Shown here in pieces: positions 1 through 64,000 of a stretch of 64,000 bases of DNA (positions are counted from its first letter, which is position 1; every line of letters begins with the position of its first letter). The position numbers and the translations under genes were made by a program. The notes under the pieces are model-generated. The model saw only the letters and a program-made list of their open reading frames with translations, ran no database searches and was not told where the DNA came from. Location of the stretch: the NCBI RefSeq assembly GCF_035582795.1, contig NC_134373.1, positions 12,732,001 through 12,796,000 of the forward strand, in the 5' to 3' direction. The stretch is from Mycteria americana (Eukaryota; Chordata; Aves; Ciconiiformes; Ciconiidae).

Positions 1-1999
1 GTTTCCTGCCATCGCAGTGAGACGGGGCTTTCACACTCCTGAACTGTCTGTATGTGAGCAAAAAGAAGGGGATCGTGGCAGGGGCACCAGAGCCACCTCT
101 TTCCACCCTTGCTTCTGTGAACTTTTCCAAAGGTTTCAAGGGTGGCCTGCATTTGCTGTTCCCTGTTGGCTTCGTCACATTGCCTGCTCTCCAAGTCTCG
201 GGCTGCCAGCATCTCTCCCCTGGATGACTTGGCTCGTGTTATTTTGTGTTAAAACCGGTATGTTTTTTTAATGGCTATAAATAAGTTAAACCCGCATCTT
301 TAATTAATCACTGCACTTTATATTGTAAGTGGAGATTTTTTTGTAATGACTCGTTCATGATTTTAAGATGCCATTTGCTCACTGTCAAATGTATCTAGCT
401 TTTATCCCTCCATGTTTAACAGGTTCGAGATAGAAACAAAATTTCATCAATGAAGGATTCTCATCCATTTAGTCTAGAGCAAATACTTGGGTACTAAGTA
501 AGTGGGAAGAGATTGAGCGGATACTTTTACCTAAGCAACAATGAACTTCAGGCAATAGACAGTATGTTCATAATCTTAAAAACATTTTAAACTAATCTTA
601 AAATGTTTATTTTTCACTCACACAGGTTTGAAATTGGAAATACATATGTCTGGATGACTAAAACATGAACAACAAATAGGAGCAGCAGCATGTAAAGTAT
701 AGAGAAGTAGAAGCATTAATAGAAATATTTCTACTATAGCAGCTATTAAATGATTTTTTTTACAGTTTGGAAGAAGAACCCATATGTTTATAGGATTTTT
801 CCCCCCAATTAAAATATGTGTGTATGTGTGAGTGTGTCTTTCTCTAAATATTATTTAGCCAGACACACACAGAGTGCATGTATAAAATTGTCTATCAGTG
901 AAGTGAGAGCTGCTTCTCCTTTTGTTTCTTGTCCCCCTGGCAGGCAGGAAAGGACACCCAATCCAACACCATCGGCATCTTCACAGCACCTGCCCGGGTG
1001 TGGGTGCAGTTTCGAAGGCCAGTTCATGCCCTCTGTCACCTCCCTCGCCCATGAAGACCAGCGGAACCCCAGCCTGGCCTGCCTGCCCTGTCCATCGGGG
1101 CTGTGCCCGCAGTTCAGAGCAGAAGTAGCTCCCCAGCGCCAGGCTGCAGGTACTCCGCGGTACAGCCCTTTCCTGACACAAAGAGGAAACTCAAGTGACA
1201 CGCAGGTGGCTAGATATCCAAAAATGTGGTCATTCCCCCCTCCGCCATTTTTTTCTCAAGGGAGTGCATCCTATATATTTTATATAGGATGTGAAAAAGC
1301 CGTGAAAAGAAGAACTATTACATTGGAACTACAGAAAAAAAAAGCTTTTAAAAATTGCTCTACCTCAATTCCTAGACAACTCAAGTCTGACGTGCAGTAT
1401 ATGATCTGTCTGCTAGGATTGAATCCAGGCACTCACCACTTTGTTAGCTTAAGAATTTTGAGCAATTTTTTCCATTTATCTGTATTCTCCCCAAAATCAT
1501 TTCACACATTTCTCAGATACATCAATCCTTCCGGCATTCCTCTAGACACTCAGTAGGATGCCCTGCTATAAATATAATAAAGCCTTTTATTATGTCCATT
1601 AACCATGGACATGTGTGCTCCAAAAGTTTCCTGACACGCAGTCATTTGTGGCTTTTTAATTATAAACAGAAAATATCTACCAGCAAAAGAAGACAGCAGA
1701 CTGGAAGTGGATCTTTATGTGTGTGTTTTGAGTGTGTTCTCTGATGGGCTGATGGCACCCACACCCTCCTCCTGATCCCGTCGGAGACTCTGCGTGTGCA
1801 CATACGTGTACACAAAAAGCCAGTAACACAACAGATCGGTCTCGGGTGATACAGATTCGTCAGCTGTGCCGACCCCAGGGGGCTTATGCAGGTTTTCAAA
1901 CCCCGATAACTCTTCTTTCAAGATGCAAACATTGCCCCCTCCATTTTGCAACCTTGTTCCACTTGAACTCAGCAGAAAAGAAAAAGGCCCAGTAAATTA
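1..1999. other. Downstream flank of SATB2, no gene seen
   Basis: Mostly AT-rich DNA beyond the inferred transcript end. An open frame of 246 codons at 816-1556 has low-complexity, non-protein-like composition, no recognised domain and no supporting signals, so I do not call it. A moderately GC-rich patch lies at about 930-1160. No repeat family was recognised. Confidence 0.6.
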
Positions 2000-2018
2000 C
2001 TTGACAAATTAAGTCATA

Positions 2019-2038
2019 TTTATTGAATGCGTTTTATT
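2019..2038 (-). terminator. Distal poly(A) signals (two AATAAA)
   Basis: On the minus strand AATAAA occurs at 2038-2033 and again at 2024-2019, only 8 bases apart. Cleavage would fall around 1995-2010. This pair is the most likely end of the full-length SATB2 transcript. Confidence 0.65.
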
Positions 2039-2091
2039 TCAACAACCAAAAAATTCTAACAGCCTAACAATGCACATAAGTTAAAAATTAA

Positions 2092-2108
2092 TTATCACTT
2101 AGTGATAA
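2092..2108. repeat. 17-nt palindrome near the transcript end
   Basis: TTATCACTTAGTGATAA has perfect 8-bp arms around one central base. It lies between the two poly(A) signal clusters. Confidence 0.7.
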
Positions 2109-2165
2109 CAAAGATAAAGTTGATTTACATGGAAAAAAGAACATTTACAATATGTTAATCCTTAT

Positions 2166-2172
2166 TCACATT
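2166..2172 (-). promoter_or_regulatory. miR-23 seed match in SATB2 3' UTR
   Basis: The minus strand reads AATGTGA followed by A, an 8-mer for miR-23. It lies between the proximal and distal poly(A) signals, so only the longer transcript would carry it. A second AATGTGA at 4696-4690 overlaps the stop codon and is likely weak because ribosomes reach it. Confidence 0.5.
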
Positions 2173-2199
2173 GTTGATACCGCAATAAAACACAATTTG

Positions 2200-2212
2200 T
2201 TTATTTTTTATT
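2200..2212 (-). terminator. Proximal poly(A) signals (two AATAAA)
   Basis: On the minus strand AATAAA occurs at 2212-2207 and 2205-2200, inside an A/T-rich tract. If used, it would shorten the 3' UTR by about 180 nt and drop the miR-23 match at 2166-2172 and the palindrome at 2092-2108. Confidence 0.45.
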
Positions 2213-2339
2213 TCACAAAAAAGGCGGAAAATTGTGCTTTGTTAAGAGGCACTACAAGAAAAGTTTCTTTCTCCAAATAGATATTATATGATGGATATTG
2301 AATAAATAGACATATATGCATTGTAATTCGCAAAGTTCT

Positions 2340-2423
2340 GGCAAGACCACAGGCTAAAATGCCCACAGATTCACTTAGAACCACTGCAAAATTGGCAGTG
2401 AAATTAAAAATAAAAAGGCAAGA
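2340..2423 (-). promoter_or_regulatory. miRNA target cluster: miR-31, miR-34, miR-31
   Basis: Three seed complements lie within 84 nt of the SATB2 3' UTR. TCTTGCCA at 2346-2339 is an 8-mer for miR-31. CACTGCCA at 2400-2393 is an 8-mer for miR-34a/b/c. TCTTGCC at 2423-2417 is a second miR-31 7-mer. miR-31 and miR-34 are published repressors of SATB2 in fibroblasts and osteoblasts. I derived the sites from known seeds, and their conservation across birds and mammals was not tested. Confidence 0.7.
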
Positions 2424-3308
2424 CTCAGCATTGAAAAAATACCTAATAAAATTTTTGGTTGAAGTGTAAAAGATACCAAATGTTGATGCTATCATCAGAT
2501 GAACAACCTTACGTAGCTCGGCAAAATTCAGTTTCCTTTCAAATGTATGGAGTGATTTCAGCTACAGGATAAGAAGACAGTTTTGAGAGAGTAGCTCTGA
2601 GAGAAACATAAAGCAGCAACCATCGAAATTCTGATTAAAGCTGCAGCATACTACAGAAATGAAGGATGAAGAGCAAAAGGGGCATTAAGTAAGCAACCCA
2701 CCATAATTTTGCAAAGGTATATGAAATTTATGCAGAGATACTCTTACGTTTCAAACGTTAGTTTTGAAAAAATCCCTTAAAAACTCCAGAGGTTACTGAG
2801 CAGCTAGAATTAGCTTGTATTGCAACGTCTTCTCCCTGTATATTGTCTGTTCTGAGTAAATATCTACACGTAGAGGTTTGTTTTTCGTTTTTAACTCCTA
2901 CCTTTTATACCTTTCAAATATATAAATAGTATTAACAGTTATATTACATTGCCTGGTGTAGTAAACAGAAAGTAACTTTCAAAGTGATATTGCATGAGGT
3001 CTTTGTCAAGGTTACATGAAAAGCCCATGTGAAAAAAGGAAGAAAAAAACCCAGAAGCCTTGTTGGTACGGTTATGATTGCAGTTTGAACAGGCGTCTGA
3101 AATCAATCCAGCTGCAAGAGTAGCAAAGGTGAGGTCTTGTCTCGGAAATCATTGCACGGAAGTGAAAAGTAAATGCTACTTGGTGTCTCTTTTGACATGA
3201 TGCCTCAGAAGGGGTGGATGCTATAGTAGATTGCAGCTTTAGTGCTCATGCCATTGAAGAGTCAGTCAGTATTAGCTCTGCTTTATGTAATGTAGCTGCT
3301 AGCTAGGT

Positions 3309-3482
3309 CGCTGCGAAACCCTTCGACAAGGAGGTGGACGGGTGTGAAGGGCCTCGCGCGCCCGCGGCCCCCCGCGGCAGGGAGGCTGGAAGCGCCCGCG
3401 CCTCGGATACCGCGCACTGGAGGTGGGCTGCAGCCTGGGGGACCCGCGGCTGAAAACACTTCATTTCACTGGCACAAAACGC
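3309..3482. other. CpG-rich block inside the SATB2 3' UTR
   Basis: This stretch has many CpG dinucleotides and three CCGCGG sites (3362-3367, 3372-3377, 3444-3449), while the flanks are strongly AT-rich. It is too short and isolated to call a CpG island promoter. In the transcript the CCGCGG palindromes could pair with one another. Confidence 0.6.
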
Positions 3483-4046
3483 GTGACACGGAGGAAGCCC
3501 AGATAAAACAGAAACACGGGGGAGGCTGGCGAGAAGGGCGAACGGGAAGTCAGCAACGCAAACCCTCGGTCTGTCAGCAATTTACCTGGACAGGATTGTT
3601 GGGATTGTGGCATTTTGTGTCCCAATGTAACTTTACACTTGTGTGTGTGCGTGTGTTTCACCTCAGTATAAACAAAAAGCAACAACAAGAAGGAAGCTTA
3701 TAAATTTTAAGATCTGAAACAGAGAACAGGTAAATAAAATCCACAGTAAAATGTGGTTCATAGTATGAATTCCATACATCAAATCTCAACACATTATCTT
3801 TCTTCTCTTTTTATAAAGACCTCGTTAACGGACAAGTCTTCTATGCACTGAATTTCAGTTTTAGTCATTCTGAATCCCATGAAAATTCATCTGTTCACTA
3901 CGGAAAGGACTGTCTGGAGAGTGGAACATGCTGTATCCTTTTAAGTGTGCATTGTGTTTAACGTACTTTAACTTACTAGTTTTCTTTTTAAGGTGCCCTG
4001 ATTTGTTTTTCCATTTTCTCTCTTTTTTTCCTCTTTTCTTTTTTTT

Positions 4047-4053
4047 GGCAGTG
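4047..4053 (-). promoter_or_regulatory. Second miR-34 seed match in SATB2 3' UTR
   Basis: The minus strand reads CACTGCC followed by A, an 8-mer for the miR-34 family. It sits next to a long A-rich tract on the transcript, a local context that usually favours accessibility. Confidence 0.5.
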
Positions 4054-4286
4054 TTGATTTACATCTTTAAATACATACCTCAAAAATTACCCATCAAGTT
4101 GCCAGATAGGAAGCCATATAATAATAAAAAAAAAAAAATAAATCAGGGATAAACATAGAAAATAAATAGGAATTCAAAAATAGTCACCACACCCTGAGAG
4201 CAGGCGGCAGTTTATCAAAAAGCCAAAGCAACTCATTGTGAAGTGGTTTTAATACATAAACAAGTCTCATCTTTAAAGAACTCATT

Positions 4287-4293
4287 TCACAGT
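4287..4293 (-). promoter_or_regulatory. miR-27 seed match in SATB2 3' UTR
   Basis: The minus strand reads ACTGTGA followed by A, an 8-mer complementary to the miR-27 seed, about 400 nt after the stop codon. The miR-23a/27a/24-2 cluster is reported to target SATB2 in osteoblasts. Confidence 0.55.
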
Positions 4294-4332
4294 CTATACT
4301 TTCAGGTTGTAAAGTTCCGTCCCATGCAATTT

Positions 4333-4374
4333 TAATATATATATATTTTATGTAAATATATATATATACACACA
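4333..4374. repeat. AT dinucleotide repeat in the 3' UTR
   Basis: Two TA runs separated by TTTTATGTAAA and followed by a short CA run. On the SATB2 strand it contains the TGTATATA Pumilio-type element at 4370-4363. Confidence 0.8.
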
Positions 4375-4694
4375 AAGTTGTAAATTTTCCTTCATTGATT
4401 TCATAGGACTTTTTCTTCCCATTTACTTGCTAGATGTCCCTTTCATAAGTGCAAGATTAATGAAGGCATAATCCTATGTGATTACAATGATTACTTCAGT
4501 CAAATGTAGGAAGTGTAACACTCAAGTGTCTGTGTCAAGGCGATGTCTGATCGGGCAATGCTGAATTCAATCGGTTTGCACATGGATCATGCGCAACGGA
4601 AACAAACAAACAAAAAGTAAAAAGAGAAAAAAATTAAAAACAAAACCAGAAAATCCTTGGATCAATGTATTGCTTTCTGCGCTCCTAGCTCACA

Positions 4695-58353
<53,659 letters not shown>

Positions 58354-61300
58354 CTGTTAAAAGAGAAAAATTAGTTTGCTGTCATTTCAGTTTGCACTTA
58401 CAAGAGGACTGTTAGAGTAAGGGTTACTGCAGGTCACTGTACACAACAGCACCCACTTTAGTTTGCAAATCTGCACTTGCATAAAAGCTTCACAGAAACA
58501 TAAGCAAAAGCAGTACAAAGTAAAAGCAACAACAATAATTAACATTCTTTTGGACTTCTCAGGCGTCACCCACTGCTCAGGAAGCCTCCTTATCAAATCG
58601 GTGGCAGGTATCCTCTCCAGCCTCATTTCCTAAAGAAATGAGCTTGGACATTTCCGCTCACACTGTCACTAACTTTTGAATCTGTCACCAAATCGAGTAA
58701 CTTATAAAAAGGGTGAATGTTTCAAAATCACTGACAACTAGGTAAAGGAAAGAAACCCAAATTAGTATCCACTCACACAAACCCAATAGAAACCAGACCA
58801 TTCCCTGTGCAGCTCATGGAACAGCTTCTCATTACAAACTCAGCAACTATCTCTTTTCCAACAGAAACTCTACCTTGCATTGTGTGCGGATAAAGTTATC
58901 TGGTAACGTCAATTCATCCAGATGCACTACAGCAGAATCAAGGTGCTTGTGTGACAGCATGCTACAAAACCATGCAATTCACACATGAGAAAATTTTAAA
59001 GCAATGGTTCCTATATCCAAAGCCTCACCACATGAGTCTGTCCAGAAACCTTAAAGAGTCTCTGCATGAATGTCCACTTGAAAGGAAGTGGCCTCATTCT
59101 CTTAAAAAAACCCCTTTTGTTTAGCACAACAAAGACCCGTGATCTTTAAGTGATACCCTACTACAAAAAATTAAGCACTACAAACCAAATGCATATACTG
59201 TAATTTTATATACAGATACATATTGTGCCTTTTAAATATCTTATGTCAGCGATACTGCAATATCTTTTCATGTAACTGCAAAACTAAATGTGCATATTAC
59301 AAAGCTAAATTTCCTCTAAAAGTAGTATTTGAAATAGGAAACTAAGTTTAAAAAGTACATAATATAACTATTACTTAGATAATTTTAAGTAATCAGAAGT
59401 CATTTTACAGTAGGTTGCAGATTCCATGAGCCTCACTACGTGCAATTGGATAGGCATTTATCTATTGATCTGATAGAAAAGTGTTCAGGGACGCATATCA
59501 TACAACTAGAAAACTACTACCTCACCCTTGTATTGCTCTCAGCAAGTAACAAGATAGGATTTATTTCATAAATGCCATAATACTATTATAACTTGTGTAA
59601 TGATTAACAACTGTACAAGGCTTTGAACTCTTTTTTTAAATCTATATAAAGCTTTGAAGCTTTACACAGTTAATACTCAGGATGACAGTTTACTGATGAC
59701 TTTCTCTGTTTCCTTCTAAATAGAAAGACAGCTCTTTTCACCTTCCAGAGTTAATCTCAGATGGAGAGGGCTGAATTCTCACTGGGGAGGGAGTCATGCC
59801 CTGAACACACACAAACACACACAGTTACTATCTTTAGAGCTGTCATTCTGGAGCATCACAAGTACTGAATTTTACAACTAGGTGAATTAGTACCCAGGAT
59901 TTTTTTGTAAGACATTTTAACTCACTCTTCCCATTCTTTTAAAGGAAAAACCCATAACATCTTTAACCTTCTAGAAAACAATTGCTTTAAAAAACTTTTT
60001 AAAATAAAAATTAAGCATTTCTAAGGAAATTATTAATTCCATTTTTCCCACAAAAGCCAATGTTTCAACCCGACTGATTTTCTACATAAGTGCTTATTTG
60101 TGCAGTATATTTTAAGTATGAAATGCAATGCAATACATGCAATACACAAACACTATCGTCAGCAAATGACCATTTTGCTATGTTACTCACAGCCTGCCAG
60201 AGACATGACGCCGTATTTAAGTTTGCTGAAAATACTGAAAACCCCTATTCAAATGCCACTCCTCACAATGCCAGTAGGCCTCCCTGAAAATCAGATACAG
60301 AAGGCCCTATACCGCTAGTCTCTGGCTTTAGGAACAGACATGAAATCAATGTGAAGTATGATATAGGAGCAGTGTTAATACCAGGGACGGACCCCGCGTC
60401 AATATAGAGATGTCATGTGCGGGCAGGGGAGTGGGGCAGAGGGGCTGCTCTGTCACAGCCCCAGACCACGTTCTGCAACACCGACGATTCAGAGCCCACA
60501 AGGCCGTACTATTGCCTCCTCAGCCTCTCTGCGGTAAGCCTGCACCTGAGTAATGCCATTAAATCACACAACTACCAGCAAAACCAAATGTAATTATTCC
60601 AAAGGTGCAGTAGCTACTGAGCAATCAGGAATTAATCTGATGTAAATACAACAAAGATGTTGCCCAGTGTACATGAAATTCTTGGAGCACCCTACTAAAA
60701 GAAAATACAGTAAGAACTACCTTTGGTCTTCATTTACACCCCTGGAAATCTAGAGTCCTTCCACTAGGAGTTTCAGAAAAGCTGAAATAAGTTCTGAACT
60801 ATTTTGTAGTTTAAGAAACACATGGAGAGTAAGTCACCGAAACCAACAAATTACTACTTGTTAGAACACAAAAACAGTAACCAAGTGTTTTTGAAAACTT
60901 GGTGAGAAATAAATATAAATAACATTCACTTTCTGGGCTGAACCACATTTGCCAAGTTTCCACCCACTCCTGACTTTAGTGCCAAGTTATAAACCCCTAT
61001 AAAAATAAAGTTTAAGATGAAAAGGCTGCCAGGCTGTTAATCTCTGCGGTGCTACTTGGAATTACAATTACACAGAGACGCCACCTGACTTGCTTCCATA
61101 GGTGTATTTTTCCCTTATTATCAGTTTCTTTTTTCGATCGCATTAGACTATACAGCCATGCACATACTCCCAATAAACAAACCAGATTCTAGTCACTTCA
61201 ACCACTTCAATAATAAAAGGTTACCATTAACAGTTACACTGGATGGAAAAAATGTGCATTACTCAACTCCTCAAGACTCTTTCCTTCTCTAACACATTGC

Positions 61301-64000
61301 CCATATCAGATTCCCTGTTGTTCTTTGGTAACTATGGATTGGTAGGGCTCTGCGGGGCTGGACAGGAGCAAGCCTGAGGCAACCCCGAGATGGAGACTGG
61401 CACTGCCCTGGGACACAGGCCAGCTTGCTGGCAATGCTCTAAGAAAAAAGGGATACAGGAGCCACAAAGCTGCTGCGACACCCATGTTCTGCCTCGGATC
61501 TTCCCGAGACAGGGTTTTTCCATTTGCATCCTCCATTTCATACTCCTACCCCATTACAGTCTTTCCCTTATCCTTCCCTTGTTTGCTGTTGCTCCACTCA
61601 AACTGGGGATACATTTACAGCTCTTGTAGTCCTGTATGAACTGGCTGGTACTTGAATATATTGGAATATAAAGCAGTGAAGACAGAGCAGCAGGACCTTA
61701 AACTGGGAAGGAAGGGCCTCCATGGACATGTGCTGTCTACATTCAAGTATTGCTGACAAACTTCCTCTGCTAGCGATGCCGGGCTAGTTAAACAAAAGCT
61801 GGTCCAGGAGGCTGTTACCCACCTCCATCTGTGGCGTGACCACAGCAAAAGACATGGCAGCGTTTCCCTTTGCTCCCTGCATCGCACTGCCTGGTATACG
61901 ATTCTGCAGCTCTTTGCTTGAAGAGCTCTTTTAAACCAAGGACAACGCTACTGCCATATTTCAGAGCCAGCCACCCTTCTGAAGCCATACACTAGGTAGG
62001 CAGAGACAAGGTGTCTGGACAACAGGTACTGCACTAAGCTTGGCAAGCAGCTCTCAGAGCACTCCAGGATAGCATCTGCCCTTCATTTTCCTATACCCCC
62101 CTACAATATGTCACTACCTCTACAAGACACTCAGAAACCAACATAATCCCCAGAATGGGAGCAGCAAATTGTCATATTTCAATGTTCCTTTCTCTTCTTA
62201 TAATGATTACCACGTGTGTCAATGTATTTCAACTGCATACTGAGTTACAAACTTCCTGGATACAGCACAAAAGCAATCCAGCGCACCCTTCCCCTGTGCG
62301 ATGCTCTTAACCTCTACCCAAATCTTCCTTGCACAGTCAAGCAGCTGACGCAGTCCACAGCACAATAGCTTCGGGTGGTCTGCATGCAACTTTCCACTTG
62401 AAATAAAACCAGCTCAAAAGATTTAAAATAAGATTTATTTCTCCACCTTCCCTTCCCCTCACCCTTTATTTTCACTGAGTTGTTAATAGAAACATTCTGA
62501 CAAACAGCCTGTGGGGCATTTAGGGCTTACGAGCGGCACTGAATTGACTGACAGCACTGGAAACCAAATTCCTATGCACAATAACGGATGCTGCAGGGAG
62601 AGCGAGAGCGTAACACATCTCCCAGCACTGCAATGCAGTGGGGACACAGAGGACCCGCCAGCACCCATGACCCAGCCAGTCCTGAACTTTTCAGTCCCAC
62701 AGGCATACGGGCACTTTGCCCCAGAGTAGGAAGAGGCTGGTAAAGAAACGTTTTGTAATAAGTTACTAGCCGGCAGAATTGCCATGCTTCAATTGTGACA
62801 GGATGTCACCACCCAGGGCTGCTCTCCAGCGCTTCAGAGTTTGCTTCTTTGTTTTATTTATTATTTAAAACCTGGTGATCATAAAAGCCATTACCAGTGG
62901 TGGTCATGGCCAAGCAGGGAGAGCTCTGTGAACTCTAGTGTGCCCTGCACTCAGCTTGACATACAAAGGTTCCCACAATTTCTCCTGGCTTAGCACCATC
63001 CTACTCACTGGAGCAAGACCTGAACTTTGGAGCCGTGCTTGGGGGACAAAGCGCTCTCCGGCACAGTACCACCCTGCGCCTCGGAGAGACAGGGCTGCTG
63101 CACTGCACCACGAGGGTGCCCTCTTGCTTATGCTACATAATTATCAACTACCACTTTGTAAATAACAGAACCACTCCAGAGCACAGGAGGTGCTTTTAAA
63201 GTGGTAATTCTGTATCTTTTCATCTATAATTAGGATAATTACTTATTTCTTTTAATCACAGCCCACTTAACCACTTCAGTGCAAAGGGCTGGTCTGAGGA
63301 GTCTCATTTTCGTTCAACATCTAATCTTCGTATTTACCCAAAGTCACTCACTGACTTCATTCACTGACTGATCTCTGCCTGGGCCATTTGTTCCTGCAGT
63401 CAGGACTGGAGAAAAAGCAGGTTGACTGGAGAGGCAGACTCGACAAGAAGTTGTAACTTTTAAAACCTTTCGCTTCCTCTGCTGCTGCAGGATAGCAAAT
63501 AACCTCAAAATAGCTATAGAGCACATACAGAAATTGTTTGGCTGCTGGCTGTGGGTAGCAAAGGCCTTTATCCAAGCCTAATGGAAAACAGACAGGGAAG
63601 GCCATTGTCTGTTCTTCGTTGTGTTGCAGATCGTTCAGTTCCCACCAAAGCACAAATCACTACTTTTGTATTCAGAAGAACCATCATTAAAAGTGGGCCT
63701 TTGATCAGCACCAGTTTCAGGTGAACTGAGCAGAGTGTACTAACATTGCTGACTCTCCCTGTGCAGCTGACCTTCTCCTTCCCTTGTCCTAAAGACTAGA
63801 TCCAAGGCATCTCTTGGAACACAGAGATGCTAACATGTTTTCTATCAGCTCTGCTTAAACATAGTAAGTCATATTCTTCCCATGGGCTGTCCCTGGACTG
63901 CATTGCTTCCAAAGATGCTTGTCAGAAGAGAAGAATTTAACCCATGATCTTATTTTTAGATTACTTTTGGGTTACTGTACAGGTTCAAGAGGGCACATAG
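58354..64000 (-). other. SATB2 intron upstream of the CUT1 exon (partial)
   Basis: The 3' part of a phase-1 intron whose acceptor is TTTTAACAG. It runs off the window edge, so the preceding exon (the end of the CUT-like domain, expected to finish near KKIK) is not present. AT-rich at 58700-61300 and more GC-balanced after 61300. No gene, RNA gene or recognisable mobile element was seen. Confidence 0.85.

Larger units (their letters stand above)
2000..4694 (-). other. SATB2: SATB2 3' untranslated region (inferred extent)
   Basis: The sequence from the stop codon down to AATAAA clusters at 2200-2212 and 2019-2038 is non-coding and mostly AT-rich. The distal end is placed about 10-30 nt past the last AATAAA, near position 2000, giving about 2.7 kb. 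Support comes from seed matches for miRNA families reported to repress SATB2 (miR-31, miR-34, miR-27, miR-23), all on the SATB2 sense strand. There are also two Pumilio-type TGTANATA elements (4363-4370 and 2871-2878), a miR-30 seed match (2961-2967) and two miR-33 seed matches (2317-2323 and 3948-3954). A CpG-rich block at about 3309-3482 interrupts the AT-rich background. Absence of a further intron is assumed. Confidence 0.75.

Noticed and set aside
816..1556. Open frame of 246 codons on the plus strand, the longest in the window
   Set aside because: It has no recognisable domain and a composition like random DNA, and it overlaps other frames on both strands. It lies downstream of the SATB2 transcript with no promoter or splice evidence.
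3344..3703. Plus-strand frame of 119 codons in the CpG-rich block as an antisense gene
   Set aside because: The N-terminal part is a Pro/Ala/Arg-rich translation of GC-rich DNA and the rest is ordinary 3' UTR complement. No splice or poly(A) signals support it.

Overview
The window is vertebrate, and almost certainly avian, genomic DNA holding the 3' half of one protein-coding gene, SATB2 (special AT-rich sequence-binding protein 2), on the minus strand. The identification rests on five coding exons that join in frame with canonical AG/GT splice sites. They encode a continuous protein segment equivalent to human SATB2 residues 234-733. The bird assignment comes from a CR1 retrotransposon 3' end with ATTCTATG repeats (24609-24777), a short CR1 stub (46487-46520), and a protein that differs only slightly from human SATB2. 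I cannot name the species.

Layout in transcription order, from high to low coordinate. 58354-64000 is the 3' part of an intron; the upstream exons for the N-terminal ULD and CUT-like domains lie beyond the window. 57881-58353 encodes the linker and first half of CUT1. 44072-44284 encodes the second half of CUT1. 39217-39372 encodes the first half of CUT2. 27882-28079 encodes the second half of CUT2. 4695-5150 encodes the homeodomain, the acidic tail and the stop codon. The 3' UTR runs from 4694 to about 2000 and ends in two clusters of AATAAA signals. 1-1999 is downstream flank with no gene I can recognise.

The introns (22.7, 11.1, 4.7 and 13.6 kb, plus one partial) are non-coding. They hold simple repeats, two CR1 pieces, degenerate older repeats, several CpG-rich patches, and AT-rich stretches dense in TAAT cores that look like conserved non-coding elements. 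The last group is inference from composition only.

The most informative non-coding part is the 3' UTR. It carries seed matches for miRNA families that are published regulators of SATB2 (miR-31, miR-34, miR-27, miR-23). Two miR-31 matches and one miR-34 match lie within 84 nt, just before the proximal poly(A) signals. I found no second gene, RNA gene, CRISPR array, intact mobile element or new multi-gene system. The long open frames outside the exons look like chance frames in intron DNA.
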